Shown here in pieces: positions 1-8,379 of a stretch of DNA of 64,000 nt. Within the stretch, counting starts at the first letter, position 1. Each line of letters begins with the position of its first letter. The position numbers and the translations under genes were made by a program. Where the stretch lies: contig NZ_JACOFR010000020.1 of the NCBI RefSeq assembly GCF_019455385.1, forward strand, positions 85,900 through 149,899, given 5' to 3'. Source of the stretch: Bradyrhizobium sp. BR 10289. GTDB taxonomy: Bacteria; Pseudomonadota; Alphaproteobacteria; Rhizobiales; Xanthobacteraceae. Below the pieces are notes generated by a model that saw nothing but the letters and a program-made list of their open reading frames with translations, made no database searches and was not told the DNA's origin.

Positions 1-229
1 GAAGCGCGCCGAGCGCGAGGCCCTCGCAGCCAAGCGCGCCGAGGCCAAGGCCGCGCGCGAAGCCGAAAAAGCCGAGCAGAAGCGTCTCGAGGAAGAAGCC
101 AAGGCCGCGGAGGCCGCGCGCATCGCGCGCGAGGCGCAGGAAGCCATGGAACGCCAGGCTGCGCTCGAGGCCGAGCAGAAGGCCAAGCGCGACGCCCGCT
201 ACGCGGCCCGCAAGGCCAAGCGCAAGTAA
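1..229 (+). CDS. C-terminal part of a charged coiled-coil protein (DUF6481-like), cut by the window edge
   Basis: The frame is open from the first bases and stops with TAA at 227-229, so only about 75 C-terminal residues are present. They are nearly all Ala, Glu, Lys and Arg in a helical, heptad-like pattern (for example AEKAEQKRLEEEAK), ending in the basic tail KAKRK. This fits the small DUF6481-type proteins common in Bradyrhizobium, but the N-terminus is missing, so the family is inferred. No function can be given. Confidence 0.7.
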   Translation, partial: KRAEREALAAKRAEAKAAREAEKAEQKRLEEEAKAAEAARIAREAQEAMERQAALEAEQKAKRDARYAARKAKRK

Positions 230-340
230 CGCGCGCAAGCCACGTTCAATTGAATTTGCGCTGAGAGACCATATCCGGGGCGGCCGATGCGGCCGCCTCC
301 GGATTTTCAGCGCGCGTTCGCAGCGCCTGATGGCGGAAGA

Positions 341-583
341 TCAGTTCTTCTTCATCATCCCGTCGTCTTTCTTCATCCCGTCCTTCGACATGTGATCCTT
401 CTTCATGCCGTCGTCCTTGGACATGGCGTCCTTCTTCATGTGGTCCTTGGACATCGTGTCCTTCTTCATCATGCCGTCGTCCTTGCCCATCTTGTCCTGG
501 GCGAAAGCGGCCGGCGCGAGCGCGAGGCCAAGCGAGACGACGGCAGCCGAGACGCCGAGCGCGATGCGGGTACGAATGGTCAT
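341..583 (-). CDS. Secreted pentapeptide MxKDx repeat protein
   Basis: An 80-residue protein with a signal peptide (residues 1-28, ending AFAQ). The mature part is almost only repeats of the type M-x-K-D-x (DKMGK, DTMSK, DHMKK, DAMSK, DGMKK), about a dozen units of five residues. Proteins with this repeat are annotated as pentapeptide MXKDX repeat proteins in rhizobia; the regular Met/Asp/His spacing suggests metal binding, which is inference. A GGAAG ribosome site lies 8 bases before the ATG. The gene is convergent with the partial gene to its left and divergent from the TRAP operon to its right. Confidence 0.85.
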   Translation of the reverse strand: MTIRTRIALGVSAAVVSLGLALAPAAFAQDKMGKDDGMMKKDTMSKDHMKKDAMSKDDGMKKDHMSKDGMKKDDGMMKKN

Positions 584-920
584 GGATCATCTTCCTTCGA
601 GATGGTGTTTGTCAGCGACGGACGCCGCTATTTGATTTCGACGGACCGGCCGCCAGCGTTGTTACGCCGGCGCCGATAAATTTCTGCGGGCTGCCCTCCA
701 CGCATTCGCCGCAATCACCATCGCGCATGGGCCCGCCCGTTGAGCGACCAGTGTGCAGCGCAGCAAGGCGGAGCCCTTGCCGCGGCATTCGGTCTCGAAC
801 TATCAGATGAGAGAACATGGCTGAAAGACCGGGTAGGATGGGCCTCTGCACCGGTCTCAAAGCCTCGACCAAACCTTACCAACAAGAACCATGCGAAGAA
901 ACGCTCAAGGGGATCACACC

Positions 921-1943
921 ATGCTCACGCGCCGTCACCTGATCGCGACCGCCGTCGCCGCTCCCGCCATCTTGCGCTTCGGCGCGGGCACCGCGCATGC
1001 CGCGACCACGCTGAAGATCTCGCATCAATTCCCCGGTGGCACCATCGACAAGGGTGACTTCCGCGACAGGCTCTGCCGCATGTTCGCGGCTGAAGTCAGT
1101 AAGCGCAGCAATGGCGACATCGCCGCCGAGATCTATCCGAACTCCTCGCTGATCAAGACCAACGCGCAGTTCTCCGCGATGCGCAAGGGTGCGCTCGACA
1201 TCTCGCTCTACCCGATGCCCTATGCCGGCGGCGAATTGCCGGAGACCAATATCGGCCTGATGCCGGGTCTCGTCACCAACTACGACCAGGGCATGCGCTG
1301 GAAGAAGGAGCCGGTCGGCAAGGCGCTGACCGACTTCCTCGCCGACAAGGGCATCATCCTACTCTCCTGGGTCTGGCAGGCCGGCGGCGTTGCCAGCCGC
1401 TCCAAGCCGATCGTCGCCCCCGAGGATGCCAAGGGCATGAAGGTGCGCGGCGGCTCGCGCGAGATGGACATGGTGCTGCAGACCGCCGGGGCCTCGGTGC
1501 TGTCGGTGCCCTCGAACGAAATCTACGCGGCGATGCAGACCGGCGCCTGCGATGCCGGCATCACCTCCTCCACCAGCCTGATCTCGTTTCGCCTCGAGGA
1601 GGTCGCCAAGTCGCTGACCTCGGGCGCCGGCGCGTCCTACTGGTTCATGCTCGAGCCCTTGATGATGTCGAAGGCAATCTTCGACAAGCTGCCGAAGGCT
1701 CAGCAGGACGTCCTGCTCACGGTGGGCCAGGAGCTCGAGGCCTTCGGCCGCAAGGGCGCGCAGGACGACGACGTCGAGGTCGCCAAGGTCTATGAGAAGG
1801 CCGGCGCCAAGGTCTCGGCGCTGGATGCGGCGACCGTCGGCAAGTGGCGCGACATCGCCCGTGACACCGCGTGGAAGGATTACGGCGCCAAGACCGCGAC
1901 CGCCGCTAACCTGCTCAAGCTCGCCACCGACGTTGCGGCATGA
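921..1943 (+). CDS. TRAP transporter solute-binding protein (DctP family)
   Basis: A 340-residue periplasmic binding protein that captures an organic acid and hands it to the DctQM membrane pair. Residues 1-31 form a Tat-like signal (TRRHLIATAVAAPAIL, cleavage near AHAA). The remainder matches DctP proteins: LKISHQFPGGT at the mature start, the KGMKVRGGSREMD segment with the arginine that usually grips the ligand carboxylate, and the VPSNEIYAAMQTGACDAG segment of domain 2. An in-frame ATG 30 bases upstream exists, but this start fits the signal peptide. It overlaps dctQ by 4 bases (ATGA), so the three genes are an operon. The ligand cannot be read from sequence. Confidence 0.93.
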   Translation: MLTRRHLIATAVAAPAILRFGAGTAHAATTLKISHQFPGGTIDKGDFRDRLCRMFAAEVSKRSNGDIAAEIYPNSSLIKTNAQFSAMRKGALDISLYPMPYAGGELPETNIGLMPGLVTNYDQGMRWKKEPVGKALTDFLADKGIILLSWVWQAGGVASRSKPIVAPEDAKGMKVRGGSREMDMVLQTAGASVLSVPSNEIYAAMQTGACDAGITSSTSLISFRLEEVAKSLTSGAGASYWFMLEPLMMSKAIFDKLPKAQQDVLLTVGQELEAFGRKGAQDDDVEVAKVYEKAGAKVSALDAATVGKWRDIARDTAWKDYGAKTATAANLLKLATDVAA

Positions 1944-2512
1944 GCCACGGTCCGCTTCCGGATCGTGACGACCGCGCCAACGCTGCCGCAGGCACGGGCC
2001 TTGCGGCGGCGATCGATCGTGGTCTCGCCATCCTCAACAGCATCATCGTCGTGTTCGCCGCGCTCGCGCTGGTCGCGGCCTGCGCCATCCTGAGCTACAG
2101 CGTGCTCAGCCGCGCGCTGTTCAAGGCCGCCAATTACTGGCAGGACGAAGCCGCCGTGTTCCTGCTGGTCGGCGCCACCTTCATGACGGCCGCCTATGTG
2201 CAGCAGAACCGCGGCCATATCGGCATCGAGGCCTTCGTCGGCCTGCTCTCGCCGCTGGCGAACAAGATCCGGCTCTGGCTGGTCGACGTCGCGACCTTCC
2301 TGTTCTGCGCCTTCTTCACCTGGAAATCCTGGACGCTGGCCCATGAGGCTTATGTCGACGGCCAGGTCTCCAACTCGATGTGGTCGCCGCCGCTCGCCAT
2401 TCCCTATTCGCTGATGGCGCTCGGAATGAGCCTGCTCTGCATCCAGATCCTCGTGCAGCTTGCGCTGCCTTTCGCGGGAGCCAAACCTTTTGCAGGAGCC
2501 AAGCGTCCATGA
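1940..2512 (+). CDS. TRAP transporter small permease (DctQ family)
   Basis: A 190-residue inner-membrane protein with four predicted helices (about residues 35-60, 72-95, 110-135 and 155-175). The YWQDEAAVFLLVGATFMTAAYV segment, written here in part as YWQDEAAVFL, is the conserved DctQ motif around helix 2. DctQ is the small membrane subunit that pairs with DctM in Na+-driven TRAP transporters. ATGA overlaps with both the upstream dctP and the downstream dctM show translational coupling. The last residues (AGAKPFAGAKRP) are a short duplicated tail. Confidence 0.92.
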   Translation: MSHGPLPDRDDRANAAAGTGLAAAIDRGLAILNSIIVVFAALALVAACAILSYSVLSRALFKAANYWQDEAAVFLLVGATFMTAAYVQQNRGHIGIEAFVGLLSPLANKIRLWLVDVATFLFCAFFTWKSWTLAHEAYVDGQVSNSMWSPPLAIPYSLMALGMSLLCIQILVQLALPFAGAKPFAGAKRP

Positions 2513-3867
2513 GCGTGTTCGGTATCGGCGTTGCCTACGGAATCGCGACGCTGCTCGTGATGTTTTCCGGCATGCCCATCGCATTCGCGCTCGGCGCGGT
2601 CGCCGTCGTGTTCATGGGCATCTACATGCCCGCGGCGTCCCTCGATACGGTGACGCAGAACGTCTACGAGGAAATGGCCTCGATCACGCTGTTATCGATT
2701 CCGCTCTTCATCCTGAAGGGCGCGGCGATCGGCAAGTCGCGCGCCGGCCAGGATCTCTATTCGGCATTACACGCCTGGCTGCATCGCGTGCCCGGCGGCC
2801 TCGGCGTCGCCAACGTGTTTGCCTGTGCGCTGTTCGCAGCGATGGCGGGCTCCTCGCCCGCAACCTGTTCTGCGATCGGCTCGGCCGGCATCCCCGAGAT
2901 GCGCAAGCGCGGCTATTCCGGCGGTTTTGCCGCCGGCATCATCGCGGCCGGCGGCACGCTCGGCATCCTGCTGCCGCCCTCGATCACCATGATCCTGTTC
3001 GCAGTCGCTGCCGAAAAATCGCTCGGCCGGCTGTTCCTCGCCGGCATCGGGCCCGGGCTGCTACTGGTCTCGCTGTTCGGCTTCTACGCGGTGTTCCGCT
3101 TCCGCCAGGAATATGCCGCCGCCGAAGCGATCTACAAGAATGGCGGCCCGGAGGCGGCGATCCTCGCGCGGGACGAATACACGCTGGCCGAACGCTTCAG
3201 TGTGCTGCCGCGCGTGATCCCGTTCGTGCTGCTGCTGACCGGCGTCATGATCGCGCTCTATGGCGGCTTCGCCACGCCGTCGGAAACCGCCGGCCTCGGC
3301 GGCCTCCTGGCGCTGGCGCTGATCGCCGCGATCTACAGCGTGTGGCGGCCGGGCGACCTCGCGCCGATCATGAAATCGACCATCCGGGAATCGACCATGC
3401 TGATGATGATCATCGGCATGTCGCTGCTCTATTCCTACGTGATGAGCTATTTGCACATCTCGCAGTCCGTCGCCGAAGCCATCGTCGCGATGCATCTGCC
3501 GCGCTGGGAGCTGCTGTTCGCGATCCTCGTCATGGTCGTGGTGCTCGGCTTCTTCCTGCCGCCGGTGTCTATCATTCTCATGACTGCGCCGATCATCCTG
3601 CCGCCGCTCCGCGCCGCCAATTTCGACATCATCTGGTTCGGCGTGGTCATGACCATCGTGATGGAGATGGGCCTGATCCATCCCCCCGTCGGCCTCAACA
3701 TCTTCGTCATCCGCAACGTCGCGCCCGATATTCCCCTCAGCGAGGTGATCTGGGGCACACTTCCGTTCGTGCTCCTGATGATGCTGGCGGTGCTGCTGCT
3801 GTGCTTCGTGCCGGGGATATCGACCGCGCTGCCCGACCTCGTGATGGGGCCGGACGGGAGCAGGTGA
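2509..3867 (+). CDS. TRAP transporter large permease (DctM family)
   Basis: A 452-residue inner-membrane protein with about 12 hydrophobic segments, the usual DctM length. Family signatures include MAGSSPATCSAIGSAGIPEM near residue 120 (the conserved Gly-Ser-Ser substrate/Na+ loop), GGTLGILLPPSI, and MGLIHPPVGLNIFVI near residue 385. The start at 2509 overlaps the dctQ stop as ATGA; longer upstream extensions run through dctQ and are not credible. It is the transport channel of the first TRAP system. Confidence 0.94.
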   Translation: MSVFGIGVAYGIATLLVMFSGMPIAFALGAVAVVFMGIYMPAASLDTVTQNVYEEMASITLLSIPLFILKGAAIGKSRAGQDLYSALHAWLHRVPGGLGVANVFACALFAAMAGSSPATCSAIGSAGIPEMRKRGYSGGFAAGIIAAGGTLGILLPPSITMILFAVAAEKSLGRLFLAGIGPGLLLVSLFGFYAVFRFRQEYAAAEAIYKNGGPEAAILARDEYTLAERFSVLPRVIPFVLLLTGVMIALYGGFATPSETAGLGGLLALALIAAIYSVWRPGDLAPIMKSTIRESTMLMMIIGMSLLYSYVMSYLHISQSVAEAIVAMHLPRWELLFAILVMVVVLGFFLPPVSIILMTAPIILPPLRAANFDIIWFGVVMTIVMEMGLIHPPVGLNIFVIRNVAPDIPLSEVIWGTLPFVLLMMLAVLLLCFVPGISTALPDLVMGPDGSR

Positions 3868-4376
3868 TGCGCATTACGATCTATGAGCCGGTGCCCATTG
3901 ACCCAATTGGTCAGCACTGGCTTATCGATCCAATGGCCTTCGCCACGAAATGGACGGTCTTTGCCCTGTGGCTCGTGGCGCCATTTATCGGGGGCCTGCT
4001 CGCAGGTCTGATATTCAACCGGGTCATCACCCGGCGCGGTTGGCGGACCAACATCATTCCCGTTTGGGCCATACCAGTGATGTTCGGCACCCTCGCCTAC
4101 GTCGTGGCACCGGCGTTGCTGTTTATCGTGCTCTCCACGTTCGTGCATTTTCAACCGCTTGCGATTTTCGCGGGACTGGCATTCGCACTGTTCTACACGT
4201 GGCCGATCTGGTTGCTGATGGGGCCGGTGACTTTCATCTACATCAATTATCTCAAGAACCGCCGGAAGTGGTTGAGAGACTCGACCGTGGCCTACCTCTC
4301 GATCATTGCCTTGACGTCTGAGTGCGCCTTTCTGTGGTTCTGGGACTTGTTTGGTCGTACATCGCCCTCTTATTGA
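3867..4376 (+). CDS. Hypothetical four-helix membrane protein following dctM
   Basis: A 169-residue protein whose ATG overlaps the dctM stop (TGATG), implying cotranslation. Hydrophobic stretches lie at roughly residues 28-48, 64-88, 96-118 and 140-160, separated by short basic loops (RVITRRGWR, KNRRKWLRD). I do not recognise a family. Codon use is less GC-biased than in the TRAP genes, so it may be an acquired or recently added member. A role with the transporter is only suggested by position. Confidence 0.7.
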   Translation: MRITIYEPVPIDPIGQHWLIDPMAFATKWTVFALWLVAPFIGGLLAGLIFNRVITRRGWRTNIIPVWAIPVMFGTLAYVVAPALLFIVLSTFVHFQPLAIFAGLAFALFYTWPIWLLMGPVTFIYINYLKNRRKWLRDSTVAYLSIIALTSECAFLWFWDLFGRTSPSY

Positions 4377-4400
4377 GCCGTGGTCCCGTAACCACGCTGC

Positions 4401-4493
4401 CGTAGGGTGGGCAAAGCGCAGCGTGGCCACCTTCTGCCGATGATTTGAGAAAGGACGTGGGCACGGCGCAAGAGCGCCTTTGCCTACCCTACG
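4401..4493. repeat. Palindromic intergenic repeat, family A (copy 1)
   Basis: The left arm CGTAGGGTGGGCAAAGCG is mirrored by a right arm reading TTTGCCTACCCTACG. The whole unit is about 93 bases with an internal second stem around CGTGG. It fills the gap between two convergent genes. The same family recurs at 9317-9407. Confidence 0.85.
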
Positions 4494-4503
4494 AAGCGCG
4501 AAC

Positions 4504-5193
4504 TTACTCGCCCTTGCGGCGCGGCTTCGGCGCCATCGCTTTGCCAGCCACCACCTGCAACAGATCCTTGCGTACGGCTTCGATGTGCCGCTCCAAAAAC
4601 CGGCAGGCCTCCTCGACCTTCTGCGCCCGGCACAGCGCGATCAGATGGGCATGCTCCTTCTCCGCAATGCCCATCGCCTTGGTGTTGGAGAGCTGGAGGC
4701 GCGTGTAGCGGTCGCTGGTCTGGAGCAGCGACAGCACGATCGCGCGCGTGCGCGGCTGCGGGGCGTGCATATAGAGCGCCATGTGGAAGTCGGCGTTGAG
4801 CTGGCCCCAGTCGCTGACATTCTTCGCCTTGATCGCCTTCTCGAATTGACTGTGGATGTCGTCGAGGCCATCGAAATCCTGCGCGGAGAAGTGCGGCGCG
4901 GACTGCGCCAGCAGCCGCGGCTCCAGGATGCAGCGCAGGTCGAACACGTCGTTGATCTCGTCCAGCGATAGCTCGGAGACGATGGCGCCCTTCTGCGGCA
5001 CGATCCGCACCAGGCCTTCGGCCTCAAGCTGGAATAGCGCCTCGCGCACGGGAATGCGGCTGACGCCATAGGCATCGCCGAGCGCGTCCTGGCGCAGCTG
5101 CGATCCCGCCGGATAGGTGCCGTCGAGGATCGCCTGCCGGAGTTGATCGACGATCGCAGCCGACAGCGTGCGATGCTTCAGGGGCTGTTTCAT
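4504..5193 (-). CDS. GntR-family transcriptional regulator with FCD domain
   Basis: A 229-residue regulator. Residues 8-70 form the winged helix-turn-helix (ILDGTYPAGSQLRQ, then YGVSRIPVREAL as recognition helix). Residues 80-215 are an all-helical FCD ligand domain with the usual metal-site pattern (FDLRCILEP, ADFHMALYM, HAHLIALCR, LERHIEAV). I chose the ATG at 5193 because AGAAGGG sits just upstream; another ATG lies 30 bases earlier. It is divergent from the second TRAP operon, and a palindromic operator at 5348-5370 lies between them, so it most likely represses that operon and responds to its substrate. Confidence 0.9.
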   Translation of the reverse strand: MKQPLKHRTLSAAIVDQLRQAILDGTYPAGSQLRQDALGDAYGVSRIPVREALFQLEAEGLVRIVPQKGAIVSELSLDEINDVFDLRCILEPRLLAQSAPHFSAQDFDGLDDIHSQFEKAIKAKNVSDWGQLNADFHMALYMHAPQPRTRAIVLSLLQTSDRYTRLQLSNTKAMGIAEKEHAHLIALCRAQKVEEACRFLERHIEAVRKDLLQVVAGKAMAPKPRRKGE

Positions 5194-5347
5194 CTGACCC
5201 TTCTGTTGTCCTTCCCGACTCATCGGCCGACGCGGTCTCTCTCTTGCATGGCGAGGCGCCCGGCAAAAGCCAAATGGCGACCCAGTCCACCTGCCCAGCA
5301 AACGCGCGCCCTGCCGCTGAAATGACCGCAATCTGCATTTGACACCC

Positions 5348-5370
5348 CAAATGTATAAATTATACATTTG
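5348..5370. promoter_or_regulatory. Palindromic operator for the GntR/FCD regulator
   Basis: Perfect 10-base arms (CAAATGTATA and TATACATTTG) separated by 3 bases. FCD-type GntR proteins usually bind short palindromes with a TGTATA core, which this contains. It lies 155 bases upstream of the regulator and 40 bases before the dctQ start, where binding would block the dctQMP promoter. Confidence 0.8.
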
Positions 5371-5409
5371 ACCTTAGCACGACAATTCTCAGGGGTTGGG
5401 GCCTCTTTC

Positions 5410-6033
5410 ATGATCGAGCAGACGATGCGGGCCACGCGCGCGCTCAGCCTCCGACGTACGATCGTCCGGATGTCCAGTGGCCTGCTCGCGGTCGAGCGCG
5501 TCGCGCTGATGGGCCTGATGTACCTGCTCACCGGTCTGATCCTGGTGAACGTCGTCACCCGCTATGCGCGCTTCCCGATCTACTGGATCGACGAATCCGC
5601 GGTCTATTGCGTCGTCTGGCTGACCTTCGTCGGGGCCTCCGCGATGACGCGGCTGCGGCTCGATTTTGCAGTTACGATGCTTACCGAGCGGCTCTCGCCG
5701 CAGCACCAGAAGATCGCAAAGGTGATCTCGACCGGGCTCGTCGTCGTGTTCGGCATGGCGCTGATCGTCACCTGCGTGCTCTGGATGGACCCGATCGGAC
5801 TTGCGCGCGCCGGCTTCGACGGACGCAAGCTCGCAGCGGAAACCTTCAACTTCATCTACACCGAGCACACCCAGACGCTGAATTGGCCGACCTGGGTGAT
5901 GTACCTGACCCTGCCGATCTTTGCGGCCTCGATGACCATCCACGGGCTCGCCAACCTGCTGGAAGACCTCGAGCTGGTCCCGCGTACGCCGCCGAAGGGG
6001 TTCCAGCTCTCCGAGCTCGACGGAGTCAACTGA
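5410..6033 (+). CDS. TRAP transporter small permease (DctQ family)
   Basis: A 207-residue inner-membrane protein with four hydrophobic segments. IYWIDESAVYCVVWLTFVG is the DctQ helix-2 motif. Unlike most DctQ proteins it has a longer insertion between helices 3 and 4 (about residues 125-155, with GRKLAAETFNFIYTEH). I start at ATG 5410; a TTG start at 5368 is open but would lie inside the operator palindrome. Its stop overlaps the dctM start (TGATG). It is the first gene of a dctQMP operon. Confidence 0.88.
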   Translation: MIEQTMRATRALSLRRTIVRMSSGLLAVERVALMGLMYLLTGLILVNVVTRYARFPIYWIDESAVYCVVWLTFVGASAMTRLRLDFAVTMLTERLSPQHQKIAKVISTGLVVVFGMALIVTCVLWMDPIGLARAGFDGRKLAAETFNFIYTEHTQTLNWPTWVMYLTLPIFAASMTIHGLANLLEDLELVPRTPPKGFQLSELDGVN

Positions 6034-7298
6034 TGATCACGTCAGCAGCCTTCATGGCTTTCATGCTGGTCGGCGTGCCGATCGGCCTCTGCCTCTGCCT
6101 CGCAGGCCTCGTCTACATCGCCGCATCCGGCAATCCGGTGCTATTCCAATCCTATCCGCTGCAACTGTTTGGCGGCGTCGACAGCTACGGCCTGATCGCG
6201 ATCCCGCTCTTCATCCTGATCGGCGAGATCATGAATGGCGGCGGCATCACGCGCCGCATCGTCGACATGGCGATGGCGTTCATCGGCTCGCTCAAGGGCG
6301 GGCTCGCCTACGTCAACATCCTCGCCAACATGTTCATCTCCTCGATCTTGGGCTCGGCCACCGCGCAGGTCGCGATCATGGCCCAGATCATGGTGCCGGA
6401 GATGGAGAAGAAGGGCTATGACAAGACCTTCGCGGCGGGCCTCACCGCCTATGGCGGCATGCTCGGCCCGATCATCCCGCCCTCGGTGATGTTCGTGGTC
6501 TACAGCGTACTGGCGCAGGTCTCGGTCAGCGACATGCTGATCGCCGGCATCGTGCCCGGCGTCATCCTCACGGTGATGTTCTGCCTCGTCATCGCGCTGA
6601 TGGGATACATCTACAACTATCCCCGCGCCGACTATCAGACGCCGCGCCAGCGCGTCATGACCATCCTGCGGACGTCCCCGACGTTGTTGATCCCGATCGT
6701 GATCGTCGGCACTATCCTGAGCGGCCTCGCCAATGCGACGGAATCCGCCGCCGTGGGCGCGGTGGCGGCCGCGCTCGTCGGAAAATACTGGACGAAAGAA
6801 TTCGAGTTCTCGCAGCTACCGCAGATGATGCTGCGCAGCGCGATCTATTCTGCGATCGTGCTGTTCCTGGTGGCCGCCGCGGCCGTGTTCTCCTGGGTCC
6901 TCATTTTCGGCAAGGTGCCGCAGGAAACCGCCGCCTGGATCCAGACCGCGGCCAAGGATCCGATCAGCTTCATGCTGATCTGCAACGTCATCCTGCTGGT
7001 GATCGGCACCGTGATCGACGGCATTCCCGGCTTGATCATGACCGTGCCGATCCTGCTGCCGGTCGCCACCGACGTCTATCACATCGATCCCCGGCATTTC
7101 GGCGTGGTGGTGGTGATCAATCTCGTGCTTGGCCTTTTGTCGCCGCCGGTCGGGCTCTGCTTCTTCGTCGCGGCCGCCGTCACCGGCGCCAAGCCCGGCA
7201 AGATGTTCATGGTGACGCTTCCGTTCTTCGTCATCTCCTGCGTCCTCCTGGTGCTGCTCTCGCTGTATCCCTCGCTCTCGCTGATCCTCGTCAAATAG
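6033..7298 (+). CDS. TRAP transporter large permease (DctM family)
   Basis: A 421-residue protein with about 12 membrane segments. Signatures are SSILGSATAQVAIMAQIMVP near residue 110, TAYGGMLGPIIPPSVMFVVY near residue 145, and LGLLSPPVGLCFFVAA near residue 365. It forms the channel of the second TRAP transporter together with the preceding DctQ, translationally coupled through a TGATG overlap. Confidence 0.94.
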   Translation: MITSAAFMAFMLVGVPIGLCLCLAGLVYIAASGNPVLFQSYPLQLFGGVDSYGLIAIPLFILIGEIMNGGGITRRIVDMAMAFIGSLKGGLAYVNILANMFISSILGSATAQVAIMAQIMVPEMEKKGYDKTFAAGLTAYGGMLGPIIPPSVMFVVYSVLAQVSVSDMLIAGIVPGVILTVMFCLVIALMGYIYNYPRADYQTPRQRVMTILRTSPTLLIPIVIVGTILSGLANATESAAVGAVAAALVGKYWTKEFEFSQLPQMMLRSAIYSAIVLFLVAAAAVFSWVLIFGKVPQETAAWIQTAAKDPISFMLICNVILLVIGTVIDGIPGLIMTVPILLPVATDVYHIDPRHFGVVVVINLVLGLLSPPVGLCFFVAAAVTGAKPGKMFMVTLPFFVISCVLLVLLSLYPSLSLILVK

Positions 7299-7322
7299 GC
7301 CCGTTCAAAAGGAAGCCCGACC

Positions 7323-8306
7323 ATGCCGCTTTCACGCCGCCGCTTTCTCGCCGCAAGTGCCGCCGCCTCGGTGTTCGCGCCATCGCTGGCGCTCGCCCAG
7401 GCCAAGGAATTTCGCCTCGGCCTGATCACGCCGAACGGCCATTCCTGGAACAAGGCCGCGCTGAAATTCGGCGACGAGCTCAAGGCTGCGACCGGCGGCC
7501 GCCTGACCTTGACCGTGTTCCACTCCGGCCAGCTCGGCAACGAATCCGCGATGATGCAGCAATTGCAGTCCGGCGCGCTCGACATGGGCTTCATCCAGGC
7601 CGCCGAGCTCGGTTCGCGCGTGCCGCACATCGCCGCGATCAACGCGCCCTACATCGTCCGCTCGACGCCGGCGGTGGCGAAATTCGTCCGGCTTCCGGCA
7701 GCGGTCAAACTGTTCGAGGTGCTGCCGCAGGAGACCGGCACCATCGGCCTCGGCTGGGGCATCACCGGCATGCGCGCGGTGTTCTCATCGAAGGACCTGA
7801 ACTCGCTCGCCGACATCAAGGGCATGAAGCTGCGGATCAACCCGACGCCGGTCTATCGCGATTTCTATTCGTCGCTCGGCGCAGCGCCGACGCCGATCCC
7901 GACGCCGCAGGTGTTCGACGCCATGGCCAACGGCCAGGTCGACGGCCTCGAGGCCGATCTCGAATTCTCCTGGAACCAGCGCTTCGACAAGGTCTCCAAG
8001 GTGATCCTGCAGATGAATGCGGTCTTCATGCCGATGGCCGCAGTCGTCTCCGGCCGGGTCTGGCAGACGCTGTCGGCCGCCGACCGCGAGCTGATCACCA
8101 AGACGATCAAGACCACGCTGGACGCGCAGATCGACGAGCTCGCCGGCAACGAGCCCGCGTTGATCGAGAATTTCAAGAACGCGCCGATCCCGATCCGCCA
8201 AGTCCCGGCCGGCGATACCGAAGCGGTCATTGCCGAGTTCGACAAGCTCTGGCTGCCCAAGGCCCCCGTCCTCGCCGAGCTGCGCAAGGTCGGCGCGACG
8301 CTCTGA
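7323..8306 (+). CDS. TRAP transporter solute-binding protein (DctP family)
   Basis: A 327-residue periplasmic protein with a twin-arginine-like signal (LSRRRFLAASAAAS, cleavage near LAQA). The DctP fold is shown by LGLITPNGHSWNKAALKF, IKGMKLRINPTPVYRD with the ligand-binding arginine, and FDAMANGQVDGLEAD. It lies 24 bases after dctM and 73 bases before the aldolase-family enzyme. Low similarity to the DctP at 921 suggests a different ligand. Confidence 0.93.
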   Translation: MPLSRRRFLAASAAASVFAPSLALAQAKEFRLGLITPNGHSWNKAALKFGDELKAATGGRLTLTVFHSGQLGNESAMMQQLQSGALDMGFIQAAELGSRVPHIAAINAPYIVRSTPAVAKFVRLPAAVKLFEVLPQETGTIGLGWGITGMRAVFSSKDLNSLADIKGMKLRINPTPVYRDFYSSLGAAPTPIPTPQVFDAMANGQVDGLEADLEFSWNQRFDKVSKVILQMNAVFMPMAAVVSGRVWQTLSAADRELITKTIKTTLDAQIDELAGNEPALIENFKNAPIPIRQVPAGDTEAVIAEFDKLWLPKAPVLAELRKVGATL

Positions 8307-8379
8307 ACCCACCCGCCATCCTCTTCACCACAGCCGGCGGACCCAGCCCCCCGCCGGCGTTTCCATCTGGAGAAATTTC

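Noticed and set aside
2460..3866. Long + strand frame (about 470 codons) in front of the 169-residue protein
   Set aside because: It runs through dctM in another frame, with Arg/His-rich shadow composition; only its last 169 codons (from 3867) form a real gene.
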